From NCBI GenBank assembly GCA_964035015.1, contig OZ035998.1:35725628-35789627 (forward strand): DNA of 64,000 nucleotides, in the 5' to 3' direction. Shown piece by piece: positions 48,601-56,687 of the stretch. A model generated the notes under the pieces. That model was given only the letters and a program-made list of their open reading frames with translations. It did not search any database and was not told the origin of the DNA. Position 1 is the stretch's first letter; the number at the start of each line of letters is the position of its first letter. The stretch is from Corallium rubrum. Its lineage: Eukaryota; Cnidaria; Anthozoa; Scleralcyonacea; Coralliidae. A program made the translations under genes and the position numbers.

Positions 48601-51433
48601 TGGCCGGGCTTCGTGCATTTATAAGAGAACAGAGATCATGAATGACGTAAAAATGGCGTGGGGTGGCGTAGAATGGCGTCAGCTGGCCGGAAAAGCAAGT
48701 TTGTTTGTATGTGGATTCGGCCATTTGGGTCTCATTTTGCTTTTGTTTACGAACAGCCGCTGGCTTATAGTTGTTGAAACATAATGGATTTTATCTACAT
48801 GCATGCTCGCTCAACAGTCAACATAAATATGGCTTATCTTCCCTAAGTCTTTACACGATGACTAATAGTCGTCTCAGAAAAATTTGGTGCAGCCAAGGGA
48901 TTTCGCATGTCGCAGAGAGCATAAATGTCTGATTTCTCCTATACCCTGTCATAATTAAGTGAACGTAACTTGCGGCACTTGCAATAGAAGAATCTGGAAG
49001 ATACACTGACCTCTATGTAACTGGACTGCGGGTCCACGATACTTTTGTATTACATGAAGTGTCCCCAATTGAACAGCACCATCTTTGATTTTCTGGTTTG
49101 CTGATCGGTTAATTTTAGACCTAACAAGATTGCGTCCTGTCACGGTCATCTGTGATTGGTCAATTTCGCGGCTAAGTCCTAACACGATGGCGCTTGATGG
49201 CGTGTAATCGGGCCATTTTTTCGTGGGGCACCCGCAGTCCAGTTACATAGAGGTCAGTGGGAAGATAGCTAAATGACAAAACAATCTATTTTTTATTAAG
49301 CTAAATGACAAAACAATCTATTTTTTATTAAGAGAGCCAATCACATCAAAGAACGTTCCATGCATGCAGTTGCTAGGCGTGTACACACGTAAAAATCTCA
49401 CAGCTTGTCAACAAGATCTGTTCGCAACAGGCTTGTAGCAAGGTTGGGAACAAGTTGTAACAATGCTGTTGATTTTTTTATTTAATTTGATTTATTAAAT
49501 TTGCCAACGAAAAAATGTACATTACAAATACAAAAAAAACCCTACAAAACTAGCCTAGAAAGAAAAATGGCAGGGACACCACAACAGCAATCGCCAATTA
49601 CTAAGAAGCTGCTACAACCTTGTTAGCATCAATCTGTTAACAACTTGTTGAGTGCAGAGCGGTAACAGGTTGTTGGAACAACTTGTCATCAGTCTGTTGG
49701 AGTTACAAGTTGTCAACAACCTGTTACAGACATGTTAACAGACTGGGACAGCCAGTGCGAACACATGACGGTGACACCCTGTTGAACAGCCTTGTAACAA
49801 CTTGCTTGCAGGTATGTAACAGCTTGTGCGTTTTTACGTGTGTACGTTGTCGAATCTTCATCGGTCATGTCATGCAGCTGTCCAGAGGCAGAGCGAATGT
49901 CATGTGCATCTTCATCGGTCATGTCATGCAGCTGTCCAGAGGCAGAGTGAATGTCATGTGCATCTTCATCGGTCATGTCATGCAGCTGTCCAGAGGCAGA
50001 GCGAATGTCATGTGCATCTTCATCGGTCATGTCATGCAGCTGCCAGAGGCAGAGCGAATGTTATGTGCATCTTCATCGGTCATGTCTGATGATCTCTAAA
50101 GTGGTCATATCCGGTGGTCATGCAAGTCACCGCCGAGACTCGAGGTACATGTAAACAAAATTTGACTTTTGGTGTCTCAGTTGCTTTTTTCTCGTGGAGT
50201 TTGCTTTTAATGACGCAGCTTTTTTATAGTTCGGTTTGAGCGCGACTTCATGCAGTAAAATTGATTAACATCTGCCGGTCTCAGGCCTATTTGAGATAGT
50301 CTACTCTATTCGTCAATAAACGTGCTAGAACGACGACGGCGGTTAAAAAACAAGATAAGTTTCACAATTTAAAGAAGTCACGGTTAACTATTATATTTGA
50401 TATTTGAAGCTAGTTTACTGTCGTGGCAATAGAAGCGTTCCTAAAATAATTGTGCAGTTGTATTCCTCACGTTGAACAATTCATTTGATGAAAATATTGC
50501 TAAACTTCCTGTTTTGAATTCTGTTTTGAATTTGATTGGTGTTTGGCAAATAATCCTTTTTCTTATTGGTTATTCAAAAACTAGGAACCAATCAAATTCA
50601 AAACAGGAAGTTTAGCAATAATAAACAGGAAGTTCATCAAATGAATTGATCAATTTGAACAAACGAATTGCACAATTATTTTAGGAACGCTTCTATTGCC
50701 ACGACAGTAAGGACTTCCAAAACGCTACCATGCAGTATTGCTAAAATGACTGTAGTGTGTTTTGAAATCTATCTGCCCTATCTCAAGCAACAGTTCTCTG
50801 ACTTCTCATCTTTTGGCCGTTTCGTCCTGAAGACGTGAAAATGCTCTAAGTGAGTGGCGTTGTATAAAGAACGAGGACGGTGTTGAGATTACTCTTGGGT
50901 CTAAAATTATTCATTCTCTTTGTTTTGCAAAAATAATTCTTTTGTTTAGGACGTCGTCGTTGGGGTTGACTCCCTATATTGACGATATTGAACGTGGTAT
51001 CGCGTTGCAGCTAAATATATTCCTTCATTGATGGAGCAATTGGGCCTGGATTTAATCAATCCAATGTTCATCGCTTGAAATACTCGTATATAATATACTA
51101 CACTTTTCTGCGTTATTATTCTTCAGATATACTATATACACGTTTCATTTATGTCAGTCTTTCGATCACGACAAGTATTTATGTAGCGTATCCTTGTAAG
51201 CCTCCATGCACCCAGAAAGTTTATCCTATCGCTCTATCTATATAGTGTAAATTTCCCGTACCATCCCAATACTGCAAAGTTTCGAGAAACTTCCCGCACT
51301 AAAAACGAAGGCAATTTGTGTAAATGTTTATTCTACAGTTGTACAAAATAAAAAGCAATGTACACGAGTACGTACGTCCAAGCATCGGCATTTTGTGTCC
51401 TGAATTCAGAAGGCAACTTTTTACCGAAGGCAT
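36460..51433 (-). CDS. Gene A: complete aldo-keto reductase, 8 exons, 291 aa
   Basis: The gene encodes a cytosolic NAD(P)H-dependent aldo-keto reductase with a TIM-barrel fold, expected to reduce aldehydes or ketones. Joined exons (minus strand): 51433-51376, 47853-47764, 47171-47064, 44764-44576, 42629-42538, 40948-40850, 38019-37926 and 36605-36460. They total 876 bases, or 291 codons plus TGA. Every junction is GT-AG and keeps frame. Seen in the protein: LNSGHKMPMLGLGTWQ at the N-terminus; Asp50 and Tyr55 in IDTAAVY; Lys84 in ITSKL; His117 in LYLIHWPG; the cofactor-binding GVSNY and PAVNQVEFHPYL segments; and LPKSTN near the C-terminus. The tetrad residue numbers equal those of AKR1C enzymes. 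The protein is slightly shorter than the 300-325 residues usual for AKR1 because the C-terminal loop is short. The start is the first ATG in frame with exon 1. Substrate cannot be told from sequence. Introns are 0.6-3.5 kb and full of mobile elements. Confidence 0.93.
37231..37303 (-). mobile_element. tRNA-like sequence with AGC triplet
   Basis: The 73-nt cloverleaf has acceptor GTTCTAG/TTAGAGC, D stem GCTC/GAGC, loop CTAGCAT (triplet AGC) and T arm GTGGG-TTCGAGT-CCCGC. It lacks the G3-U70 pair that defines tRNA-Ala, and it is repeated with flanks at 37527, so it is more likely the head of a SINE than a tRNA-Ala gene. It lies in the last intron of gene A. Confidence 0.6.
37527..37599 (-). mobile_element. 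Second AGC-triplet tRNA-like sequence
   Basis: Same structure and flanks (CTGTACAAGCTGTGTTAGTTAG and similar) as the copy 296 bases earlier, with a few changes. The two form a tandem pair. Relics of the same family are seen near 41390 and 60290-60350. Confidence 0.6.
37700..37876. mobile_element. MITE related to the one at 7583
   Basis: Ends TAGGCCAGTTGCACGG and TACGCGAGTTGCACGG, followed by GCGCACGCATCATTT words as in 7583-7829. In gene A intron 7. Confidence 0.65.
37926..38019 (-). CDS. Gene A exon 7 (residues 213-243)
   Basis: The 94-base exon encodes [20 protein letters not shown] followed by [11 protein letters not shown], the KYNKT-A-Q-LL-RW helix typical of AKRs. The donor is GTGAGT. 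Confidence 0.93.
38162..39332. mobile_element. 1.2-kb foldback in gene A intron 6
   Basis: TTAAAGTGCCTATGAAGCG faces TTCGCTTCATAGGCACTT. Long arms share GACGTCACACGTGTATAAT and GCAGATCTTCGTTTCC with their inverses. The 586-type MITE (38980-39290) and a repeat with CAAGAGTAATCTGAACACCG are nested inside. The latter repeat also occurs at 4045-4205 and 50830-50980. Confidence 0.75.
39501..40187. mobile_element. 687-bp near-perfect palindromic element
   Basis: Begins TTAAGGTGGCTCCACAC and ends with the inverse. Each arm is about 335 bases, with words such as GCCATAGCAACAACTGTT, GTGCATAAACAATTCGG and TTCGAATTAAA mirrored around a CCCCGC centre near 39835. A half copy is at 11812-12236. In gene A intron 6. 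Confidence 0.88.
40255..40790 (+). repeat. TTTA/TTTG/TTGC microsatellite, about 530 bp
   Basis: An ordered series: TTTA repeats, a GGTT stretch, about 45 TTTG repeats, then TTTGCTTG dimers to 40770 and TTTA at the end. The higher-order TTTGCTTG block shows stepwise spread of a T-to-C variant. It ends about 60 bases from gene A exon 6. Long open frames in all three phases here are artefacts. Confidence 0.95.
40850..40948 (-). CDS. Gene A exon 6 (residues 180-212)
   Basis: The 99-base phase-0 exon encodes [16 protein letters not shown] and the QAYSSLG segment. Tyr205 sits where the family has the Tyr that stacks on the nicotinamide. The exon abuts the long TTTG/TTGC microsatellite in the next intron. 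Confidence 0.93.
42312..42464. mobile_element. Foldback with GGTTTTCCRCTAGGCGA ends
   Basis: GCTGGTTTTCCGCTAGGCGA and the near-inverse end in CGCCTAGTGGAAAACC, with CGCGCGAAGCGACT inside each arm. Single arms of the same element occur in tRNA-Arg spacers at about 6655-6710, 7915-7970, 8963-9022 and 31035-31095. In gene A intron 5. Confidence 0.8.
42538..42629 (-). CDS. Gene A exon 5 (residues 149-179)
   Basis: The 92-base exon encodes [20 protein letters not shown] and PAVNQ. The Ser-Asn pair (157-158) and Gln179 are the residues that hold the nicotinamide carboxamide in this family. The exon ends in phase 0 at a GTATTG donor. Confidence 0.93.
42942..43288. mobile_element. TTGTTACAAC-rich element, copy 1
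   Basis: TACACGTACAAATC/TTGTGTGTA ends. The interior is made of AACAACTTGT, GTTGGAACAACTTGTCATC and similar words in both orientations. In gene A intron 4. Confidence 0.75.
43597..44267. mobile_element. hAT-like non-autonomous element with 8-bp TSD
   Basis: Ends CAGTGGCGCAA and CACTGGCGCAA (inverse). ATTAAGAT is duplicated exactly at 43589-43596 and 44268-44275. An 8-bp target and CAGTGGCG ends are typical of hAT elements. GC-rich interior with internal repeats of GCCCCCGAG-like and CAGGAAAT-G-GTTTCAGAG-like words. No transposase frame. In gene A intron 4. Confidence 0.88.
44576..44764 (-). CDS. Gene A exon 4 (residues 86-148)
   Basis: The 189-base exon holds His117 in the strand DLYLIHWPG, then the typical loop SLKAEDPKNQEFRMQSWKAL. 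Two acceptors are possible. TTATCAG at 44765 keeps frame with exon 3, whereas the ACATAG six bases inside the exon would shift frame, so the former is chosen. Confidence 0.92.
45714..46182. mobile_element. 469-bp foldback in gene A intron 3
   Basis: TTAAAGTGTATATGAAAC and inverse, with arms of about 210 bases mirrored almost throughout (GGGGAATATCAATTTACAGC and AGATAACTTATGGTTCG among others). End sequence resembles that of the element at 38162, so it is the same superfamily. Confidence 0.85.
46384..46463. repeat. Hairpin, CCGAGTTAGTGTTCTAGAC arms
   Basis: About 33-bp stem, centre TTTCTAAAACAACC. Confidence 0.8.
46468..47046. mobile_element. Element with 23-bp perfect inverted ends
   Basis: CTCACACATCATTAGATATT and its inverse, with three further bases each, enclose 530 bases without long frames. 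It directly follows the hairpin above and ends 17 bases from the exon 3 donor of gene A. Confidence 0.72.
47064..47171 (-). CDS. Gene A exon 3 (residues 50-85)
   Basis: The 108-base exon completes Asp50 and carries Tyr55 (TAAVYKNE) and Lys84 (FITSKL). The donor is GTAAGT. A terminal-inverted-repeat element ends only 17 bases downstream of this donor. Confidence 0.92.
47764..47853 (-). CDS. Gene A exon 2 (residues 20-49)
   Basis: The 90-base exon follows a TTAATAG acceptor. It encodes GTWQLRSSETDELVNKTL and then the helix ending LGFRMI. The last G is the first base of the catalytic Asp50 codon, so the tetrad Asp is split across the intron. Confidence 0.92.
47928..48279. mobile_element. TTGTTACAAC-rich element, copy 2
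   Basis: Terminal inverted repeat TACACACGTAAAAA. The interior is in opposite orientation to copies 1 and 3. In gene A intron 1, 75 bases from exon 2. Confidence 0.82.
49267..49331 (+). repeat. 33-bp direct tandem duplication
   Basis: AGCTAAATGACAAAACAATC plus CTATTTTTTATTA occurs twice head to tail without change, so it is recent. Confidence 0.9.
49382..49844. mobile_element. TTGTTACAAC-rich element, copy 3, interrupted
   Basis: Same ends. About 130 bases (roughly 49470-49603, starting TTTATTTAATTTGATTTATT) are inserted at the point where copy 2 reads GCTGTTCATTCAAGAAGC. The insert looks like a LINE 3' end with a short tail. Confidence 0.8.
49856..50092. repeat. 54-bp minisatellite, 4.4 copies
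   Basis: CTTCATCGGTCATGTCATGC recurs at 49856, 49910, 49964, 50018 and 50071. The period is 18 codons and several frames on both strands stay open; on the minus strand one reads MTDEDAHDIRSASGQLHD per unit. It lies in gene A intron 1, just beside the third TTGTTACAAC element. No splice evidence that it is coding. Confidence 0.92.
50418..50707. mobile_element. 290-bp foldback with TA flanks
   Basis: CTGTCGTGGCAATAGAAGCG and inverse ends continue for about 40 bases, and an inner pair with CAAATTCAAAACAGGAAG is mirrored. TA on both sides. In gene A intron 1. Confidence 0.82.
51376..51433 (-). CDS. Gene A exon 1 (start codon, residues 1-19)
   Basis: ATG is at 51433-51431. The exon encodes the first beta-hairpin, with the family signature LNSGHKMPMLG, and ends after one base of the Leu20 codon at a GTACGT donor. 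The exon is too short to appear as a long open frame. It was found by searching upstream of exon 2 for a piece completing G-L-G-T-W-Q in the right phase. The 5' UTR and promoter further up (above 51433) could not be delimited. Confidence 0.88.
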
Positions 51434-51924
51434 AATCGTATTCAGGCAGTGAATTCAGTATCCCAAATAGTTATCCGGTGCAAATAACTACTTCAATACG
51501 CGTTGGCTAAACCAGAATCTTCTAAGTAGGAAATGGCTTCTCGGTCCGAGAAAGACACACTCCAGGAAACATGAACTGCAGTCTGAGTGTGCCGCATGTG
51601 ATGTTTCCGGTTTTTATGAAATGTGGAGTGTTTTCACACTTCGATCTCAAAAGCATTCACACTAGCCAATGAGGTCACACCATAAAAATATTGCCCGTCT
51701 GCTAATTTTTAAATGTAAAGCCTGGTTTCATCAGATCGTCCCGATCGCCTGAGGCGATTCGAGATCTCTAGTCGATTATTCACCTCAGAGTCGGTGAATA
51801 GTGTACATATTTACCTCTCCGCTCGGTGTGAATATCCAGCTCTATTCACCTCCACGTCGCGGTGAATAATTGTTAAGTATTTGACGGAGATGACGTCACA
51901 GCCGTCCAATAATTTTCTGTTCTA

Positions 51925-52360
51925 GGGATTTATGGTGAAGGCAAATTCGAGTGTATAGAATATATACATTATAAGACCAAACCGGGACCAGTTGCGAAAA
52001 ATGCAACTACACAGGCCTTCCGGCAGGAATTGAACCCACGACCTTGCGATTCTAGTGCAATGCTCTGACCAGCTTGATCGCGAGTTCTGTATATATTAAG
52101 ATGGTAATGCCAGGAGAGAATTGGGTTTATTAGAAGTAATATTGGGCATTTCACTCGATTACATAGCATGTTCTAGGGATTTATGGTGAAGGAAAATTCG
52201 AGTGTAGAATATATACATTATAACTACACAGGCCTTCCGGCAGGAATTGAACCCACGACCTTGCGATTCTAGTGCAATGCTCTGACCACTGAGCCACGGA
52301 GGCCGTTGCCGAGAGCTTGATCGCGAGTTCTGTATATATTAAGGTGGTAATGCCAAATCG
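51925..52360 (-). mobile_element. Dimer of the AGA-type tRNA-derived repeat
   Basis: Two head-to-tail units have cores at about 52016-52072 (5' part deleted) and 52233-52303. They are more diverged than the 9-10 kb array. The dimer lies upstream of gene A. Confidence 0.75.
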
Positions 52361-54280
52361 GAAAAAAATTTGCGGCACAAAAAACTCCAAAAATACAATA
52401 ATTCATTTTATTAAAAAAATAGGGGTTAGGTACACTTTAACTTTCTTGAGTCTAGTGTCTCGGGGAAATTTGCTAGGACTGCAATATTAAAAATATTGCA
52501 GCCAGCACATTTACAAGCCTTTCATTCCCCATTTCAGGGGTTTAAAAGCAGCGTTTCTTTAATATTTTATTGATGACATTTGAGATCTAATTGATTTTAC
52601 GAAACAGAAACTATGATAGGGGTCAGTAATTATAATAGATAATCACTTCGGCCAAACGGCATTATTGAATATATTGCAGCCAGCTTCGGGCTAACGCCCT
52701 CAGCAACTTTTGGGCTACGCCCTCAGCGAGCTGCAATATATTCATTCAAAAACCCATTAATTCATGACGAAAACACAGAGAAAATCATGACCGTATCCAT
52801 AGTCAATCGAGATATATAAAACTTCAAAGTGCCTATAATGAGCTGTGATTTTATGTTGAACCGTACCTTACACCGTGCACATCCTTTGTTTCAGGTTTAT
52901 CCCCGAGCCGGGCGACGGGCCGAAGGCCCGGAGCCCGGTGAGGGTGCTAATCTCGACACGCGTGGAGTCCATTTTACACGCGTGTAGAAAAAGCGAGGGA
53001 GCCGAAATCTGGGAAATAGTTTATTTATTTATTTATATATATATATGTTTGGTACGGTGTCACGCGGTAAGAATAGTTGGACACTGGTGACTAGCGACAA
53101 GAAAACTAAAAATCTGTCAGTATTTTGCTTTCGTTTAACGAAATGGAGCCTGCTCTACTTAAATAATAAAAGAGAACAACGAAGAAAAGGATACAAACAG
53201 CCGGTTTAATATATGTTGAAGCGAAACCAGAGGTCCTGAAGAAACCAAACGCCGTATGGTAAACAAAACCTGAAAACCTCGAGCTGGATTGCAGTGTTTG
53301 TGGTCACTCAGTCGTCTCAAAGTCATTCAAGTTTATAACGGTAGGGGATTTGAATTTTGTCCTTATGTCCTAAAACAATATACATGCAGCTTCACGTTTT
53401 CGTGCTCTCCCTTTGCTCGTCCAAATTAACCATCAGTCAGCTTAACTAAAACTAACTTAAAACACTATCTTAGGCTTATATCACGCTTATATTAACCGTG
53501 GTGGACGTGGGCTTTGTCGGTTTTCTTGGCTGTGATTCCAAATTTTCGACTGAAACGTTGTCTGTTTAATACTTCTTTCTGGAATCCGATTCTACTGAAT
53601 TGTTTTTATCTCAGACTCTATTATAAATGTAATTTTTGAGCTGTCAACTTTTAATTCTGCCTTTGCAAAATGTACATGCATAGAGAAGCCATTTGAAGGC
53701 TTGCTAGAAATAATCCCTTTTGAAAACTCCTAAAAACAATATATTTTTTACAACCAGAATTTAATAATGAAATCTAAGTTTTGCTTTGATATGTTCAACT
53801 TTCTTTAAATGATTTAAATCAGTTTTGTCATCCTATTGACCTATCCATAAATTGTATAATTTAATATCCCAAGGATTTAATATCATTTGTTTTTATATTT
53901 CTTTGTTTTTATATTGGCTGTATAATCAGGAGTGCTTTTTTTAATCAGGGGGTGGGTGGGTGGGGGGTGTTTCAAAAAAGCCTGTAAGAGTGGGCGAGGG
54001 GTTGTTGCATTCATGTATTTCTAGTTAATATTTAAATAGCATGGTTGAGTGATTGAACTGAAACGTTGCTATTGGACAATTCGTTCATTACACTAAAAGA
54101 CAATGTGTTCAGTGACCCTGCACCGTGCACAAAAATGCATAAAGGCGAACAAAAAGATAGATCAAAGACTTTAGCTGAGTTTCCAGACCATATCTCGATT
54201 GACCATGCCGTATTGTGTCTTTATATGTGATAAAGATACCTCCTGATTTACATAAATTTAAGCTTTGATTTCTCGGCTTA
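52361..54280. other. Mostly featureless spacer
   Basis: It contains a hairpin at 52663-52745 (TTGCAGCCAGC and inverse, GGGCTAACGCCCTC centre), part of the 586-type MITE (52799-52890 and 54020-54210) and a G-rich tract at 53948-53970. No exon recognised. Confidence 0.5.
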
Positions 54281-54455
54281 GACCCCGTTTACACGATGCC
54301 AGTACAATTTGAAAACGGAACAAAATCATGCCGGTATGCAAATACAGCATATAACATTTCATGTTATTTTTGTGCCGGTATCGTGTAAACGCAAGGCCTA
54401 AACGGCATGATTTTGTTCCGTTTTCAAATTGTACCGGCATCGTGTAAACGGGGTC
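54281..54455. mobile_element. TTA-flanked MITE
   Basis: 175 bp, ends GACCCCGTTTACACGATGCC and inverse, with TTA on both sides. The stem is nearly complete. PIF/Harbinger-type target, class inferred only from the TTA. Confidence 0.8.
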
Positions 54456-54702
54456 TTAGACAAGGTTATTTTTCAAACTTACTACGCTAATGAACTTACC
54501 AAGTGGTTCGTTTTTGAAGCTGTTCAATAAACTCGCAGTTTGTGTTTTATCAGATATAAAAACACTCGGTTTCGTCTCGTGTCTTTATATCTGATAAAAC
54601 AGTCCTGCTCGTTTATTAAACAGTAATTATCTATTAAATAATATATAACAATTATTAACCGAGAACGAGGTCTGTACGGACAAATATCAGACCAAGGTCT
54701 TA

Positions 54703-55622
54703 AGCCGCGTTCACACTACCAACCTAGGCCTGGCCTAGGTCAGGGTCAGGCCGGGCCTGGGTAAAACCTGCCGCGTTCACACTGGCTTTGGCCCAGGAGA
54801 AATTGGGCTCTATGTAGTCTCGTTATGGCTAGCTTACACGAAGTAGCTTCACAACTGTATAACGTAATGGCGGATCCTCGTGTATTATATTAGGTTTATA
54901 ACCCTTATTAATTTATTATCGAGTCGGTTTTCTTTGTTCTTTCGAGGTCTTTATATCGCATAAAGCCCTTGAATACTAATTAGATAAGAAATGAAGGAAA
55001 AAACTAGGAAAATCTTTGTCCAAGGTAGAAAAAAACAACAAACTTTGTTGGAAAACCTCCTCGATAATAAATTAAGTCAGATAAATCCCTCGAACGTCGG
55101 GATTTATGCGATATAAAGCCCTCGAACGCTGCGCGTCCTCGGGTCTTTATATAGCATAAATCCCTCGTTCTCGGGATTTATCTATTACTTATTTCTAACG
55201 CTGAAGTTATCCAGCTGTTCCTGGATGTTCTGATCACTCTATATCGTGATTAGATGCTCTGTCTCGTCATCCGCCCAATGATATGCCATGAGCAATACAA
55301 AAATTTAAACTAATCGAAGCCGAGAACCGATCGAGAAGCTCTTCTGGCGCGTATTATAATAATTTGGCGAGTTAAAATCTACGAACGTTCATTGCGGGCT
55401 CCATTACCATGGCAATGAGGCCAATCTCAGATCAGGCCCAGGTAAAACCTGTTCACACTAGACCTAGGTCAGGGTCAGGTCAGGCCCAGGCCAACTACTT
55501 TCGTTGGCCTGGTTTGCCGGGCCCAGGTCAGGCCTAGGCCAGGTAAAAGTCGTTCACACCATCAAAAATCTAGGCCCATGTCAGGGTCAGGCCGGGTATA
55601 GGTCGGTAGTGTGAACGTGGCT
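54703..55622. mobile_element. TTA-flanked element with CCTAGG-rich ends
   Basis: 920 bp with ends AGCCGCGTTCACACTACC and AGCCACGTTCACACTACC, and perfect TTA repeats outside. Subterminal GGCCTAGG and CAGGGTCAGG motifs are repeated on both arms. No long open frame. Confidence 0.8.
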
Positions 55623-55790
55623 TTAATGACAGTAGTCAGAGCACGGTAGGAGAAGTTCGTATACAAAAACCACTAAGGTCTGATATTTTCTCATACAGAC
55701 CGACAAAACGAGGTTAACAAATCGTTTATTATAAAGTAAATGGTTTGAACCTAGGATTAATGCATGTTTGTGAAAATTGATCGTCTAGGT

Positions 55791-56280
55791 TAGGGGCCGT
55801 TCACATGAATCCGGATTGAGTTTCAATCCGGATTGAAAAGCGAAGTCAATCCGTGTTTACATGGAAATTGGGTTTCTGGATTGAAATCCGCCTGTCGCCT
55901 GAAATCCGTAAAGCCTGGTTCTCATATGTCGCCGATCGTCGCCGACCTATGATTTAGATGCATGTTAAGTAAAAGAATAAAACTAAAGCACTGCTTTTCT
56001 GTATTGTTCTTTATTACTTAACATGCTGCTGCACTTCCCGTTTTAACATGCATCTAAATCACAAATCGCCGACGATCGGCGACATATGAAAACCAAGCTT
56101 CAATATTAGAAAACACGCATGCATTGTTTGTTCTACTCCTCTCTGTCACGTTTTCATTCCGGAATGAAACTCGCACCGCGTTTACATGATTCCGGAACGA
56201 GATTTCAATCTGGAATGAGAAACGGATTGAAATCAATCCGGAATGAGCTAATCCAGATTCATGTAAACAGATAAAGGGGT
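55791..56280. mobile_element. Foldback built on AATCCGGATTG motifs
   Basis: GGCCGTTCACATGAATCCGG faces a partly inverse end with GATTCATGTAAACAG. The interior repeats GGATTGAAATC-type words and holds another hairpin around 55930 and 56050 (CATGCATCTAAATCA-like). Related words recur at 41951-42295 in gene A intron 5. Confidence 0.6.
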
Positions 56281-56541
56281 TTGTTCAGGTGTTCTTGGGT
56301 TAGTTTGGAGGGACAGTTTCATTGTGCTTACGCTACTAAGCAGGAAATCCGTCCCTCCAAACGACCCCAAGTATATACCCTAGCGTTCCTAACCCGTCAC
56401 CAGTCTTCAACTCTTTTGGGCCAATACTTATTGTATCAGAATTAGACCCGTCCCTACATGTACTTGACTAGTCAGTTAGTTAAAATTACTCGCATTGGAT
56501 TACAGCCATATTAATCCCCGTACTCTTTATCTTCACGGACA

Positions 56542-56687
56542 TCAAGCAACGCCTTCTGGATTCCAGCAGAAGTGTGTGTCATTACTTAAACTGTCCAATG
56601 CTGTCATATCTTCAGGTGAAAGATTGAATTTGAAGACGTCCAGGTTTTCACTCAAGTGTTTTGCGTTGGTGGATTTAGGTAGGATTG
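56542..56687 (-). CDS. Gene B last exon
   Basis: The 146-base exon encodes [20 protein letters not shown] through [10 protein letters not shown] and TGA. It keeps the same His in place of the usual cofactor-phosphate Arg. The CW pair before NP is closer to the family consensus than the FW of gene A. Confidence 0.9.

Larger units (their letters stand above)
51434..56541. other. Spacer between gene B 3' end and gene A start
   Basis: This 5.1-kb interval must hold the gene A promoter and 5' UTR and the gene B 3' UTR. I could not fix a TATA box or initiator. It contains a tRNA-like repeat dimer, several TTA-flanked inverted elements and short foldbacks listed separately, and no other recognisable exon. 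Confidence 0.6.
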
